Positions 8,865 through 17,900 of a DNA stretch of 64,000 bases are shown piece by piece; position 1 is the stretch's first letter; each line of letters starts with the position of its first letter. The stretch lies in contig JAFYBQ010000030.1 in assembly GCA_017540085.1 (NCBI GenBank), forward strand, positions 62,001 to 126,000. The letters run 5' to 3'. The notes beneath the pieces were generated by a model. It was given only the letters and a program-made list of their open reading frames with translations. It had not been told where the DNA came from and made no database searches. Position numbers and translations under genes: made by a program. The stretch is from Synergistaceae bacterium (GTDB lineage Bacteria > Synergistota > Synergistia > Synergistales > Aminobacteriaceae).

Positions 8865-8892
8865 TTGACATTAAATCTGATTGCTGTAAAAT
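8865..8892 (+). promoter_or_regulatory. Strong sigma-70 promoter of the tRNA-Val gene
   Basis: A perfect -35 TTGACA (8865-8870), a 16-base spacer and TAAAAT (8887-8892) lie 17 bases before the mature tRNA 5' end. This is the best-matching promoter in the window. Confidence 0.8.
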
Positions 8893-8909
8893 TTCTGCGT
8901 TAATCATTC

Positions 8910-8982
8910 GGGCAATTGGCACAGGGGTTAGCGCGCTTCCTTCACACGGAAGAGGTCACTGGTTCAAATCCAGTATTGCCCA
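8910..8982 (+). tRNA. tRNA-Val (anticodon CAC)
   Basis: A 73-base cloverleaf: acceptor GGGCAAT (8910-8916) with ATTGCCC (8975-8981), discriminator A8982; anticodon stem CTTCC/GGAAG enclosing TTCACAC, so the anticodon is CAC (reads GTG); T arm ACTGG-TTCAAAT-CCAGT. The D stem GCAC/GCGC contains an A-C mismatch. CCA is not encoded and must be added after transcription. No clear terminator follows; 8983-9157 holds only AT-rich spacer leading to rpoZ. Confidence 0.95.
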
Positions 8983-9157
8983 TCACTTTATACCCTTCAT
9001 TATTTCCATTCAACAGAGAGCAACAATAACGCCCATGTATTTCTGCCATTATACTTGCGTTGCTTGGCTTTCGCGGTGAAATTTCTGCGTCTCATGAGAA
9101 TTATATCAATGTCCCTCTGCTAAAATATTGCCCGTTAAAACAAAGGAGGAATATCCC

Positions 9158-9370
9158 ATGAAATTTTATGATCTTGAATGGCTCGCGGAGAAATGCGGAA
9201 CGGATAACAAGTACGAGATTACAGCCAAAGTCGCCGCAGAAGCCCGGCGCGAAAGTGAAGAGGACGCTACAGACAAGACTAACCCCGCAAACGAGCGGTA
9301 TATCTCTAATGTACTTCTTGAGATTGAAGAAGGCAAAAGTCCCCTCAACGCCCCCGAACCGATAATATAA
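9158..9370 (+). CDS. rpoZ: RNA polymerase omega subunit
   Basis: A 70-residue protein with the omega pattern: N-terminal DLEWLAEKCGTDNKYEITAKVAAEARR corresponding to the region that clamps the beta' C-terminus, and a C-terminal NVLLEIEEGK matching the usual ALxEIxxGKI. Omega helps fold and assemble beta' into core polymerase. The sequence is divergent, so neighbourhood matters: it sits directly before coaBC and the priA homologue, a classic rpoZ position. The start at 9158 has a near-perfect AAAGGAGGA site. Its stop overlaps the coaBC start (TAATG), so the two are translationally coupled. Confidence 0.8.
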   Translation: MKFYDLEWLAEKCGTDNKYEITAKVAAEARRESEEDATDKTNPANERYISNVLLEIEEGKSPLNAPEPII

Positions 9371-10545
9371 TGCAAAACTGGAAGCATGGCCGCAAAATTC
9401 TCCTCGGAATCACCGGGGGCATAGCGGCCTACAAGATTCCCGGATTAGTCCGGCTCATCACAAAATCAGGCAGCGAGTCAGAAATCATCATGACAGACTC
9501 CGCCCGGAATTTCGTTGCGCCTATGACTCTTGAGACTCTCTCAGGCCGAAAAGTTTTCACCGACTCCGATTTCGGCTCCTCGATTCCTCACATAAAGCTG
9601 TCTCAATGGGCTGAAGTTTTCGTGATTGCACCCTGCACCGCAAACACCCTCGCAAAAATCGCGCACGGAGTCGCCGACAATCTCCTAACCTCAGCAGTAA
9701 CAGCCGCAAGATGTCCCCTGCTCATATTTCCGGCCATGAATGAAGCAATGTACGACAATCCCGCGACACAGGCGAATATTTCCGCGCTCAAATCACGGGG
9801 CGTGAAAGTCATTGAGCCGTCATCCGGCGAGCTTGCCTGCGGGGACTCAGGACGCGGGAGAATGCCTGAACCCGCCGAAATCATGCGCGAGATTCACCGG
9901 GCTTTGTGCGTTCACGACATGGCCGGGAAAAATGTTCTTGTTACAGCCGGGCCGACTCATGAATATATTGACCCTGTGCGCTACATCTCGAACCCTTCAA
10001 GCGGGAAAATGGGACTCGCCGTTGCCCGTTCAGCGTGGTACATGGGCGCAAATGTTAGAGTGATTGCCGGGCCTGTTGATGTTGACGCTTACGGAATGGA
10101 CGTTATCCGCGTAACTTCAGCGCGTGATATGCTTGAGGCGGTGAGGGAAAATATTTCGTGGGCTGACTATATCGTGAAGGCCGCCGCTGTCGGTGATTAT
10201 CGTGTGAAAGAATTTTCCCCGCACAAGCTCAAACGCGGAGGGAAGGATACATTGACCCTCGAATTAGTGCAGAACCCGGACATTTCAGCAGAGGCAGGAA
10301 GGCTCAAGAGGGCCGGGCAGATTCTCATAGGCTTTGCGGCTGAAACCGACAACATCACAGCCAACGCCCGCGAAAAGTTAGCCCGCAAGAATCTTGATTA
10401 CATTCTCGCAAATGACGCGGCTAAAGGTTTCGGGACTGACACGAACACAATAACGCTAATTTCCCGAAACGGTGAAGAGGCTACATTCTCCGGCCTGAAG
10501 GAAGATATAGCGTTCGACATTTGGAGGCGGATAATTGCTCGTTGA
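9370..10545 (+). CDS. coaBC: Bifunctional phosphopantothenoylcysteine decarboxylase / phosphopantothenate-cysteine ligase
   Basis: A 391-residue fusion of normal size that carries out two steps of coenzyme A synthesis. The N-terminal CoaC flavin domain (about 1-180) shows GITGGIAAYK, the catalytic His in IPHIKLSQ and the PAMNEAMYDN substrate clamp. The C-terminal CoaB domain (about 190-391) shows TAGPTHEYIDPVR, NPSSGKMG and KLKRG, the CTP- and phosphate-binding elements. It starts at 9370 within the rpoZ stop and overlaps the priA-like gene by 11 bases, so the run is tightly coupled. Confidence 0.97.
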   Translation: MQNWKHGRKILLGITGGIAAYKIPGLVRLITKSGSESEIIMTDSARNFVAPMTLETLSGRKVFTDSDFGSSIPHIKLSQWAEVFVIAPCTANTLAKIAHGVADNLLTSAVTAARCPLLIFPAMNEAMYDNPATQANISALKSRGVKVIEPSSGELACGDSGRGRMPEPAEIMREIHRALCVHDMAGKNVLVTAGPTHEYIDPVRYISNPSSGKMGLAVARSAWYMGANVRVIAGPVDVDAYGMDVIRVTSARDMLEAVRENISWADYIVKAAAVGDYRVKEFSPHKLKRGGKDTLTLELVQNPDISAEAGRLKRAGQILIGFAAETDNITANAREKLARKNLDYILANDAAKGFGTDTNTITLISRNGEEATFSGLKEDIAFDIWRRIIAR

Positions 10546-12295
10546 TGTCGCTGTGCCTGAAATAGGGATTGACGCTCTGACGTATGAGACTGACTCAGAG
10601 ATTGACGCGGGCGCGAGGGTAATTGTTGACGTGAGGAAAACGAAATACGCCGGGTTCATTCTCGGAGAGTCCCTGAAGAAACTTCCGCGCGGAGTCAAGG
10701 CCAAGCCCGTAGAAGGAATAATAGACTCCGTGATGTCTGTTGACCGTGATATTTGGGACTTGTCGAGATGGGCGGCGAATGTCAGCATGTCGGGAATGTC
10801 GTCCGCCCTCAAAGCCGCGTTTCCGGCGCAAATCCTCACGGGCGAAAAGTTAGACCCTCCGCCGGAAGACGAGTCCCAGTCAGCAAGATTCACCGAGAGA
10901 GATTACTTTAACCCGTTTGACGCAGAGCGGGTTAATTTTTTTCTTGCCGAGCTTGATACGGACATTCGGACGCTGATACTATTTCCCCGGAAGGATGACG
11001 CTAAATCGTTCTTCATGAATCTTCCTGAGACCCTCAAAGCCGAGTCGGTCTTGTGGCAGTCAGCAGAAAAAGGCCCGAAATTTTTCGACACGTGGAAGGC
11101 GATTCATTCCGGCCATGTGCGAATCGTAATCGCTCCTCCGGGGGGAGTGTTCGCCCCTTTGAGGCCGGGAAAAATCATCGTTGAGGACGAATCCAGCCCC
11201 GCGCACGTTATCCCCTACACCCTGAACTTGTCCGCAAGAAGCCTCGCAGGACACCGCGCCGCGTTCCTTCAATCCGAGCTGATATTAGCCGGGCGTATTC
11301 CCTCGCTGAAGACGTTTGCCCGCGCTCATCCCCGCGAGACCGTCAAGCCTGACCGCCGTAATATTATCCTTGCTGACATTAACCGCTCGCGAATGGAGGA
11401 ATTACCCGGCATTGAGGGCAATATTCCGCTGACTCTCACTCTCACGAGCCGGACTCACATCGAAATCGGCAAGGGGAACAATGTAGTATGGATTCTGAAC
11501 CGAACGGGCGAGTCGTCTGAAGTCTTCTGCGAAAACTGCGGGGAGACCGTCAAATGTCCCAAATGCGGAGGAATAATGCAGTCCCGGAATGACGGCGCTA
11601 TGCTAAAGTGCAGGCGTTGCGGAATGATTCGGACTCTTCCGGAAGCCTGCGAGAAATGCGGGTATCATCTTCTTGTCGGGAAACGTCCGGGCATCGAGGC
11701 ATTAGCGAAAATCGCCGGGAGATATTTTTCTGACGTTCATATTTTGGTCGACGGTGTGAAGGTCTCAGACGTTCGCGGGCTTTTTCTGTCGACAGGGAAA
11801 GGACTCGCCCTGCTCGGAGAGATTCAGCCGTCATTAGTTGCGTGGCTTGACATTGACTCGGAATTGTGGCGAATGAATCACGATAACCGCTATAACGTCT
11901 ACAGCGCATTGTGCGAGTCATACTGGCGGGGGCGGACTCATGACTCCGGGCGGAAGATTCTCATTCAGGGGCGGAGAAAGGGACTCAGGCTCGCGGAATT
12001 TCTCGCGGGGGGATGGACTCGCTTTATCCCTGACGAACTGCGAGCGAGGGCGGAATTTCTGCTCCCTCCATACGGCTATATTGTCGAGATTGAAACAAGC
12101 GGGGGAAAACTGCGTGATGATATAATCAGCTCATTGACGGACGCGGGAATATTCGTGATGGATCCGGGGGACAGTTCACAGCCTCTGTACGTAAGCTGTG
12201 AATCGCTTGAGGCCGTCAGGAAAATTCTTGAGCCGGAAAAATTTCTCAGGAACACTAAATCACAGTACATAAAAATCACAGTAAGGAGCGACTAA
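10535..12295 (+). CDS. priA: PriA-like primosomal protein lacking the helicase Walker A motif
   Basis: A 586-residue protein in the usual priA position after coaBC, but about 150 residues short. An N-terminal DNA-binding domain (PEIGIDALTYE, GARVIVDVRKTKYAGFILG) is recognisable. Four CxxC pairs at 332/335, 341/344, 359/362 and 372/375 form the two-zinc binuclear domain, followed by GxEALAKIAGRYF and a C-terminal domain with EFLLPPYGYIVEIE. The expected GxTGSGKT nucleotide loop is absent, the DEEH box reads VEDESS (217-221), and no QVAGRAGR-like motif VI is seen. It is therefore probably unable to hydrolyse ATP and may only bind forks or recruit partners in replication restart. Start is TTG 10535 with GGAGG seven bases upstream. 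Confidence 0.85.
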   Translation: MLVDVAVPEIGIDALTYETDSEIDAGARVIVDVRKTKYAGFILGESLKKLPRGVKAKPVEGIIDSVMSVDRDIWDLSRWAANVSMSGMSSALKAAFPAQILTGEKLDPPPEDESQSARFTERDYFNPFDAERVNFFLAELDTDIRTLILFPRKDDAKSFFMNLPETLKAESVLWQSAEKGPKFFDTWKAIHSGHVRIVIAPPGGVFAPLRPGKIIVEDESSPAHVIPYTLNLSARSLAGHRAAFLQSELILAGRIPSLKTFARAHPRETVKPDRRNIILADINRSRMEELPGIEGNIPLTLTLTSRTHIEIGKGNNVVWILNRTGESSEVFCENCGETVKCPKCGGIMQSRNDGAMLKCRRCGMIRTLPEACEKCGYHLLVGKRPGIEALAKIAGRYFSDVHILVDGVKVSDVRGLFLSTGKGLALLGEIQPSLVAWLDIDSELWRMNHDNRYNVYSALCESYWRGRTHDSGRKILIQGRRKGLRLAEFLAGGWTRFIPDELRARAEFLLPPYGYIVEIETSGGKLRDDIISSLTDAGIFVMDPGDSSQPLYVSCESLEAVRKILEPEKFLRNTKSQYIKITVRSD

Positions 12296-12297
12296 TC

Positions 12298-12759
12298 ATA
12301 ATCACAAAGAAAATAGCAAGGGGCGCGATTATTGCGGCGGTATATGCGGCTCTGACGATACTCCTTGCGCCGATCTCATATGGCCCTGTTCAGTGCAGGG
12401 TGTCTGAGGCTCTGACTCTTCTGCCGTTCTACATGCCTGAAGCGATTCTGGGACTGTTAATCGGGTGCGTGTTCGCGAATTTCTACGGGGGTTTCGGGCT
12501 TCCTGATATGATATTCGGGAGTCTTGCGACACTAATCGCGGCCATTCTCACGCGGAAATCTCCGAATATATACATCGGGGCATTGTGGCCGATAGTCTCG
12601 AACATGATAATCATCGGGGCAATGCTTCATGTGCTAATTGATGTGCCGTTAATCGCGACATGTCTTTACGTGGGACTGGGCGAGGCGGGAGCGTGCTATA
12701 TTGTCGGTGTGCCTCTGATGAAAATTCTTGAGAAGCGCAATATCATTTGCAGGGATTAA
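12298..12759 (+). CDS. queT: QueT-family queuosine-precursor transporter subunit with a non-canonical start codon
   Basis: A roughly 153-residue membrane protein of the QueT (DUF988) family, substrate-binding S component of an energy-coupling-factor transporter for queuosine precursors such as preQ1. Landmarks: RGAIIAAVYAALT, LLAPISYGPVQCRVSEALTLLPF, and YGGFGLPDMIFGS, with about five membrane segments. Homology clearly starts upstream of the only GTG (12400), which would delete the first helix. In frame, no ATG, GTG or TTG exists between the priA stop and that point. AAGGAG at 12283-12288 sits nine bases before ATA 12298 and six before ATC 12295 (TAATC overlap with the priA stop), so initiation at ATA or ATC is inferred. 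No preQ1 riboswitch is seen, as expected inside an operon. Confidence 0.8.
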   Translation: MITKKIARGAIIAAVYAALTILLAPISYGPVQCRVSEALTLLPFYMPEAILGLLIGCVFANFYGGFGLPDMIFGSLATLIAAILTRKSPNIYIGALWPIVSNMIIIGAMLHVLIDVPLIATCLYVGLGEAGACYIVGVPLMKILEKRNIICRD

Positions 12760-12844
12760 TTAGTTATTTCTACGTTATTCCGCTCAAAGTTTGAATGTTA
12801 GAATGCACCGCGGATTTACATAAAACAGGAGGAATTTTACAGTA

Positions 12845-13318
12845 ATGTCATTTAAGAAAATCATCTTGCTTGCGCTTTCAGTCTCACTTCTCACAGTCAG
12901 CTTCACAATGTCAGCTTCAGCCGCGTCAAAGAAATCATCATCATCATCATCAGTCCCTGCCACGACCGATTTTGTCGGAGTTGTAGACATGGGAATGATT
13001 CTCGACAGCCATCCCAGACTCAATGAAGTGCGCCAGCAGATAGCGAACCTTTACCGGCAGAAAGAGAACGAAGCCAAAGCCGCCGCCGACAAAGAGACAG
13101 ACCAGCAGAAAAAAGCGCAGGCAGTTCAGGCCAAAAGGATGGAGCTTGCCCAGGAAGAGCAGAAACTCATGGCACCTATATACAGGGACTGCCAGCAGGC
13201 CGTGAGGGAGATAGCCGTCAAAAGGAAATTAACGCTTGTTCTGACAAATGCCGTTGTGTTAATCGGCGGAGTCGACATAACACAGGACGTAATACAGCAG
13301 CTATCCCGCCAAAAATAA
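12845..13318 (+). CDS. OmpH/Skp-family periplasmic chaperone
   Basis: A 157-residue exported protein. Residues 1-26 form a signal peptide ending in SASAAS, then a serine-rich stretch (about 29-37). The mature part shows the OmpH/Skp layout: a short strand VGVVDMGMILDSHP, a long charged helical hairpin (about 60-120, rich in Gln, Glu and Lys) and a C-terminal strand region LVLTNAVVLIGGVDITQDVI. Skp-like chaperones hold unfolded outer-membrane proteins in the periplasm and hand them to the BAM complex; bamA itself lies at 61667 in this window. AGGAGGA stands before ATG 12845. An AT-rich 85-base gap separates it from queT and probably contains its promoter. Confidence 0.85.
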   Translation: MSFKKIILLALSVSLLTVSFTMSASAASKKSSSSSSVPATTDFVGVVDMGMILDSHPRLNEVRQQIANLYRQKENEAKAAADKETDQQKKAQAVQAKRMELAQEEQKLMAPIYRDCQQAVREIAVKRKLTLVLTNAVVLIGGVDITQDVIQQLSRQK

Positions 13319-13336
13319 TTCCCCCGCAGAAAATTC

Positions 13337-14536
13337 ATGCGTAAAATTCTCGCGTTCCTCGTAATAATTTTATGCCTCATAACGAAAACTGAAAGGGCGT
13401 TCCCGCTTCAGCCCCCCGATGAAAGGGCGCATGACTGGGTGTGGAATGTCCTTGCTGTGCCGCCTTCAGGAGGCTGGGACAAAGAGCCGGGAAAGTCCAT
13501 AAAGACGGCTTTAACTTGGTGCGAGCGCGAAATCTCCGAGAGCAGTAACGGAATCGGAGGCCATGACGTGAAATTTGTCCTTTGGCCTGAAAGTGAAGAC
13601 CTCCCGTCAATGTCTGCCGCAAATGACCCTCACACAGCCGCAGTGATGAGCTTCACAAACTCAGCAGAGTCCGACAAGATACTAGTCTCGCGTTTCGGCG
13701 GTGCTTCTTTGCCGTTAATGCTTTCGGGGGGCGAGAACGTATTAATTGATTCGGGGGGCCGTCCCATCACGAATATATTTGCGCTTGACATGTACAGGGA
13801 TTACAGGTGCGGAGCGTTCACGGAGTATGCGCGGAGAATTTACGACAGGAACAAACGCATAGCACTTGCGGCGGGGCGTTTCACCGTCAATCAGGAAAGG
13901 GAAGCGAAAATATGCTATGCCCTTCTCGACAGTGCCGGGTTTATGCCCATGCCCTACTGGACGGACGCGTCAGCGCGGGACAGCTACTATATGATGTCGG
14001 AGGAAATCGAAAGCTACGAGGGCGAGGAAGCCGGGGTAGTGATTTCGTTTCTTGGGAGCATGGGAGCGCGTGAGATATGGCGGAACTTCATGCGTATCCG
14101 TTCAAACTGGCGGCTTTGGAATGTCTCTGAGCCTAGCGAATTATACCTGTCATGCCGGGGGATGATTTTCGCGGATCAGAATGTTCTTCTGTCGACTCTC
14201 GGAGGCTTCATTGAGACGCGCCGAATGTTGTGGAGGACTCGCGCTATGGCCGTAAGTGATACAGTTGCGGCGGGGAGGGCTATTGCTCTCTACGAGTGGT
14301 TCAAGCGGGCTGTTGACGCAATGCCTCAGCCTGTGGACAGAATGCCGCGGGGATTGCTGCTGCAGAATCTTGCGCGGACTCAGGGTATACCGTTCGGGAA
14401 TCAGGTGCTTGACATTTCGCCGACACTGCACAGGCCGTCAGCAAGAGATGTATACATAGTCGAGGTACGCAACAGGGAGTACTCAGCACTTGACACGGTG
14501 AGGACTCCTGCGCTTGTTTACGTTCCGGGATATTAG
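13337..14536 (+). CDS. Exported protein resembling a type 1 periplasmic binding protein; function unknown
   Basis: A 399-residue protein with an N-terminal signal segment (about 1-20). The start of the mature part resembles the first lobe of Leu/Ile/Val-type periplasmic binding proteins: NVLAVPPSGGWDKEPG, then a helix with SIKTALTWCEREI and GIGGHDVKFVLWP. Later parts alternate strands and helices as in that fold (ERRIYDRNKRIALAAGRF-like helix-strand pairs), but the usual ligand residues are not evident. No transporter genes are adjacent. It follows ompH after 18 bases and is closed by a terminator, so it probably belongs to the ompH unit. The fold assignment is tentative; it may be a degenerate binding protein with an envelope role. 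Confidence 0.6.
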   Translation: MRKILAFLVIILCLITKTERAFPLQPPDERAHDWVWNVLAVPPSGGWDKEPGKSIKTALTWCEREISESSNGIGGHDVKFVLWPESEDLPSMSAANDPHTAAVMSFTNSAESDKILVSRFGGASLPLMLSGGENVLIDSGGRPITNIFALDMYRDYRCGAFTEYARRIYDRNKRIALAAGRFTVNQEREAKICYALLDSAGFMPMPYWTDASARDSYYMMSEEIESYEGEEAGVVISFLGSMGAREIWRNFMRIRSNWRLWNVSEPSELYLSCRGMIFADQNVLLSTLGGFIETRRMLWRTRAMAVSDTVAAGRAIALYEWFKRAVDAMPQPVDRMPRGLLLQNLARTQGIPFGNQVLDISPTLHRPSARDVYIVEVRNREYSALDTVRTPALVYVPGY

Positions 14537-14554
14537 TATCGTGGAAAAATTGAA

Positions 14555-14588
14555 GGGAGATTCCTTTTTCGGGAGTCTCCCTTTTCTG
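14555..14588 (+). terminator. Rho-independent terminator
   Basis: GGGAGATTCC (14555-14564) pairs with GGxAGTCTCCC (14571-14581) through about ten pairs including one wobble, followed by TTTTCTGTTT. It ends the ompH-linked transcript and faces the minus-strand toxin remnant. Confidence 0.8.
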
Positions 14589-14589
14589 T

Positions 14590-14706
14590 TTACCGCAAAT
14601 GCTTGTAGATGTCGCCTCTTGAGCCTGCAAGAATTACGCTTACTATTACGATTTCGCCGTCCTCTATTCTGAATACTATTCTGTAAATTATCCGTAAAGG
14701 TCTCAT
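14590..14706 (-). pseudogene. C-terminal remnant of a RelE/ParE-type toxin
   Basis: Only about 38 codons remain from ATG 14706. The product reads MRPLRIIYRIVFRIEDGE and then IVIVSVILAGSRGDIYKHLR, which matches the last strands and helix of RelE/ParE-type mRNA interferases or gyrase toxins (YRI..RIEDxEIVIV...RxxYxxL). Reading a few codons further up gives EDRKKRDYFCL, also toxin-like, but three stops in a row then block the frame. About 50 N-terminal residues of a normal 85-95-residue toxin are missing. It overlaps the stop of the upstream small gene (TGATG), the usual antitoxin-toxin coupling. Confidence 0.6.
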
Positions 14707-14870
14707 CAGACAAAAATAATCTCGCTTCTTGCGGTCTTCAAGTCATCATCAGAGAGCCTCCCAAGAGCGCGCAGAATCTCTTCATTCTCCTCATCAGACA
14801 CTTCATTTTCAGGGTCATAAAGCCATGCGAAATTTGAAGTTGTGTACGTTTTCTCCGCTAAATTCTTCAT
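14706..14870 (-). CDS. Small acidic protein, possible orphan antitoxin
   Basis: A 54-residue acidic protein (MKNLAEKTYTTSNFAWLYDP at its start, then a Glu/Asp-rich segment and RALGRLSDDDLKTARSEIIFV-like end). No named antitoxin domain is recognised. Its position directly before and overlapping the RelE/ParE remnant, its size and its charge suggest it is the antitoxin half of a decayed module. It lies just downstream of the RND genes on the same strand. Confidence is limited because of the short length. Confidence 0.4.
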   Translation of the reverse strand: MKNLAEKTYTTSNFAWLYDPENEVSDEENEEILRALGRLSDDDLKTARSEIIFV

Positions 14871-14911
14871 ATGAACACACTTTCCTTTCCTGCATGGATT
14901 ATATCAGGCGG

Positions 14912-17900
14912 CTATTCATCCGGGCAGGGGACATTGTACGCAACAGCCGTAAGCACCGGGATAAATAACAGCGTCAGTATTGTGCTGACCGTAAGCCCGG
15001 CCATGATTGTTACAGCCATTGACCCGAACATTACATCCCACACAAGCGGGAGCATTCCCAATACTGTAGTAAGCGCAGACATTGCCACCGGCCTCAAGCG
15101 TGATATTCCGTCCTCGACAATAGCCTCGTACTTGTCGCGCCCCGCGGCGAAATCCGCGCTAACCTGGTCAAGAAGGACGATTGAATTTTTCGCCAGCATT
15201 CCCACAAGGCTCAATAATCCTACAATGGCCATGAAGCTAACATCCATTCCCGCGAGCCACAAGCCCATTACCATCCCGATTAATATCAATGGCAGCGACA
15301 GGAAAATTATCACCGTCTGCCGGAATCCGTTGAACAGGAAAATCATTATCACGAACATAATCAGCACCGCCGCCGGAAATGCCACAGCCATACCCGCTAT
15401 GGACTCGTCTGAGAGTTCGTGCTCCCCGCCCCATTCGAGAGAGTAGCCCAGCGGGAGCTTTATCGCCTCAATCGCGGGAGTTATGCGGGCTATCATTGCG
15501 TCGGCGTTTTGTCCGAGCTTAACCTCGCTCATGGCCGTAATCATTCTGCTTCTATCGCGGCGGATTATTATTCCGTCCTCGAATGAAGTCTCAAGTTTGG
15601 CGAATACAGTTCCAAGAGGCACCGCCCTGTTTGCTGTCGGCGACCACACAAGGAGCGAGCTTAGGAGGTCGATATTGTTGCGCTCCTCAGGAATGAATGC
15701 GGCGTAAATGGGCAATGACTTGTCCCCGTCCCTGAACGCCCCGACAGTGAAGCCCGTTGTCGCTGTCTGAACGGCCATGTTGATTAGCGGACGGCCCAGA
15801 CCAAGACTCTGCATTTGATCCTTCATGATTACCGGGCGTATTACTTCTACTTTCTCGCGCCAGTCAAGCCGGGTAAACTGCGAGGCCGGGTCATTCTCCA
15901 TTATCCGCCGGGCGTTTTCAGCCAGTCCGCGCAGAATTTCGGGGTCATTGCCGTAGAACCTGACTCCGATTTTCTCGGACATTCCGCTTCCCCTCGCAAA
16001 GAGCCTGCAATGCCCGGACATTTCCGGCATTCTGTCATTGATGTAGGCTTGAGTCTTCAGCAGAATTTGCCGTGTGTCTTTCGCGTCTTTCATTTCTACC
16101 ATCAGCTGCGAAAATGCGGTGTTTCCTTCAGGCGGGGAATATGTCAGCATGAAACGCAATCCCCCTCCGCCGATGAACTGCGAGACGTTTTTCACTTCAG
16201 GCTGTGAGGCTATATAGTCGGCCAGCTTTTGAGTCCGAGACTCCTGCGCCTCAATTGATGTTCCTTCCTGAGACCACAAATCAATGTTGAAATACACCGT
16301 CTCAGCGTCCGGGAAGAATGATGTATCCATTGTCGTGAAGATATACATTGACACCGCGAACATTCCCGCAACAATTCCGAGAGTCAGCACCCTATGACGC
16401 AGGCACCCTTCAAGCAACGCACGGTAAGCGCGGAACAGAAATCCGCCGTAGGGGTCTCCTTCCTGCTTTGAGGGCTTGAGGAGGGCTTTACCGAGAACGG
16501 GAGCGGCAACAAGTGCCATTACCCAGCTTAACATCATGGAGATTAATACGACCTGAAAGAGGCTCCGCAGAAATTCACCCGCCTGCATTTTCGACAGTCC
16601 GACAGGCGCGAACGCAAGAACCGAGATAAATGTCCCGCCGAGCATAGCCCATTTTGACCCCTCAACAGAGTCTGAAGCCGCGTCATCTATCGACATTCCC
16701 CGCTGTGAGCCTACAAGCATTCCTTCAGCAACAACAATCCCGTTGTCCACGAGCGAACCCAGCGCGATAATCAGGGCGGCAAGTGAGACAATCTGCAATG
16801 TTATTCCGCAGTAGTTCATGATGACGAATGTCCCGGCTACCGTAATCAACAGCACGAGACCGATAATCAGCCCGGAGCGCAGACCCATGAACACAAGCAG
16901 CACTCCAACGACAATGGCAAGCGATTCGAGAAGGTTAATGATGAAGTCGCCAATTGATTTTGTTACCTGCTCTGACTGCAAATATATCGGCTCAAGCTCA
17001 ATCCCTACAGGCCGGAATGCTTCAAGCTCCCGGAGTCGCGCCGACACTGCCCGGCCCATGTTGACGACATTCCCCCCTGCGACTGTTGAAATACCGATAG
17101 CCAGCGCGGGGCGGTCATTAAATTTCAGCCTGAAACTTTGCGGGACAGCATAATCACGCCTCACTGTCGCAATTTCACTCAGCCTTGTGAGATTTCCGCC
17201 TGAGCCGCCTATAACAAGGTCATCAATATCATCAACATCAAGTATCCCGCTTGTAGGTGATATTCGTATGTACCTGTCGCCTAATGTGATATTTCCTGTT
17301 GACGATAACATATTCTGCTGAGTCAGTGCCGCGAATACCAATAACGGCGAAATTCCGAGGGCTGACATTCTGCTTGCTGAGAACTCTATGTATATTGCCT
17401 CTGTCTGTTCTCCCAAAATTTTCACGCTTGCGACTTCAGGAACGAGGACGATATTTTTCTTGAGGAAGTCCGCGTAGTCGTAAAGCTCCTTCATTGTGTA
17501 GCCGTCCCCTATAAGCGCGTAATACTGCCCGTAGACCTCGCCGAAATCGTTATTGATGATTACCGTTGCCCCTGAAGGCATGTAGATTTGAGCGTCATTG
17601 ACTTTCTGCCGGAGCTTGTCCCAAACCTGCGGAAGCTCGTTTGATGTGTACTCGTCCTTAATGTCAACATAAATTATTGCCATTCCCGGAGTCGAACGCG
17701 AGCGGATATGCTTTATTTCGCCCATTGCCTGAATTGCGTCCTCAAGCCGCGATGTAACTTCCTGCTCGACTTCATACGCGCTTGCGCCCGGGTACACTGC
17801 GCTTACAACGGCTGTTTTTATCGTGAATGAAGGGTCTTCAAGTTTCCCTATCTCGGAATATGCCATAACCCCGCCGATTAGTGTCATAAGGCAGAGGAAT

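Noticed and set aside
10535-12295. Shortened PriA as a frameshifted pseudogene
   Set aside because: The frame is open throughout, both ends and the zinc domain are intact, and missing motifs are not found in other frames.
14483-14713. 76-residue minus-strand frame over the toxin remnant
   Set aside because: Its translation is low-complexity Arg/Asn-rich and it overlaps the frame with clear toxin similarity and a terminator.
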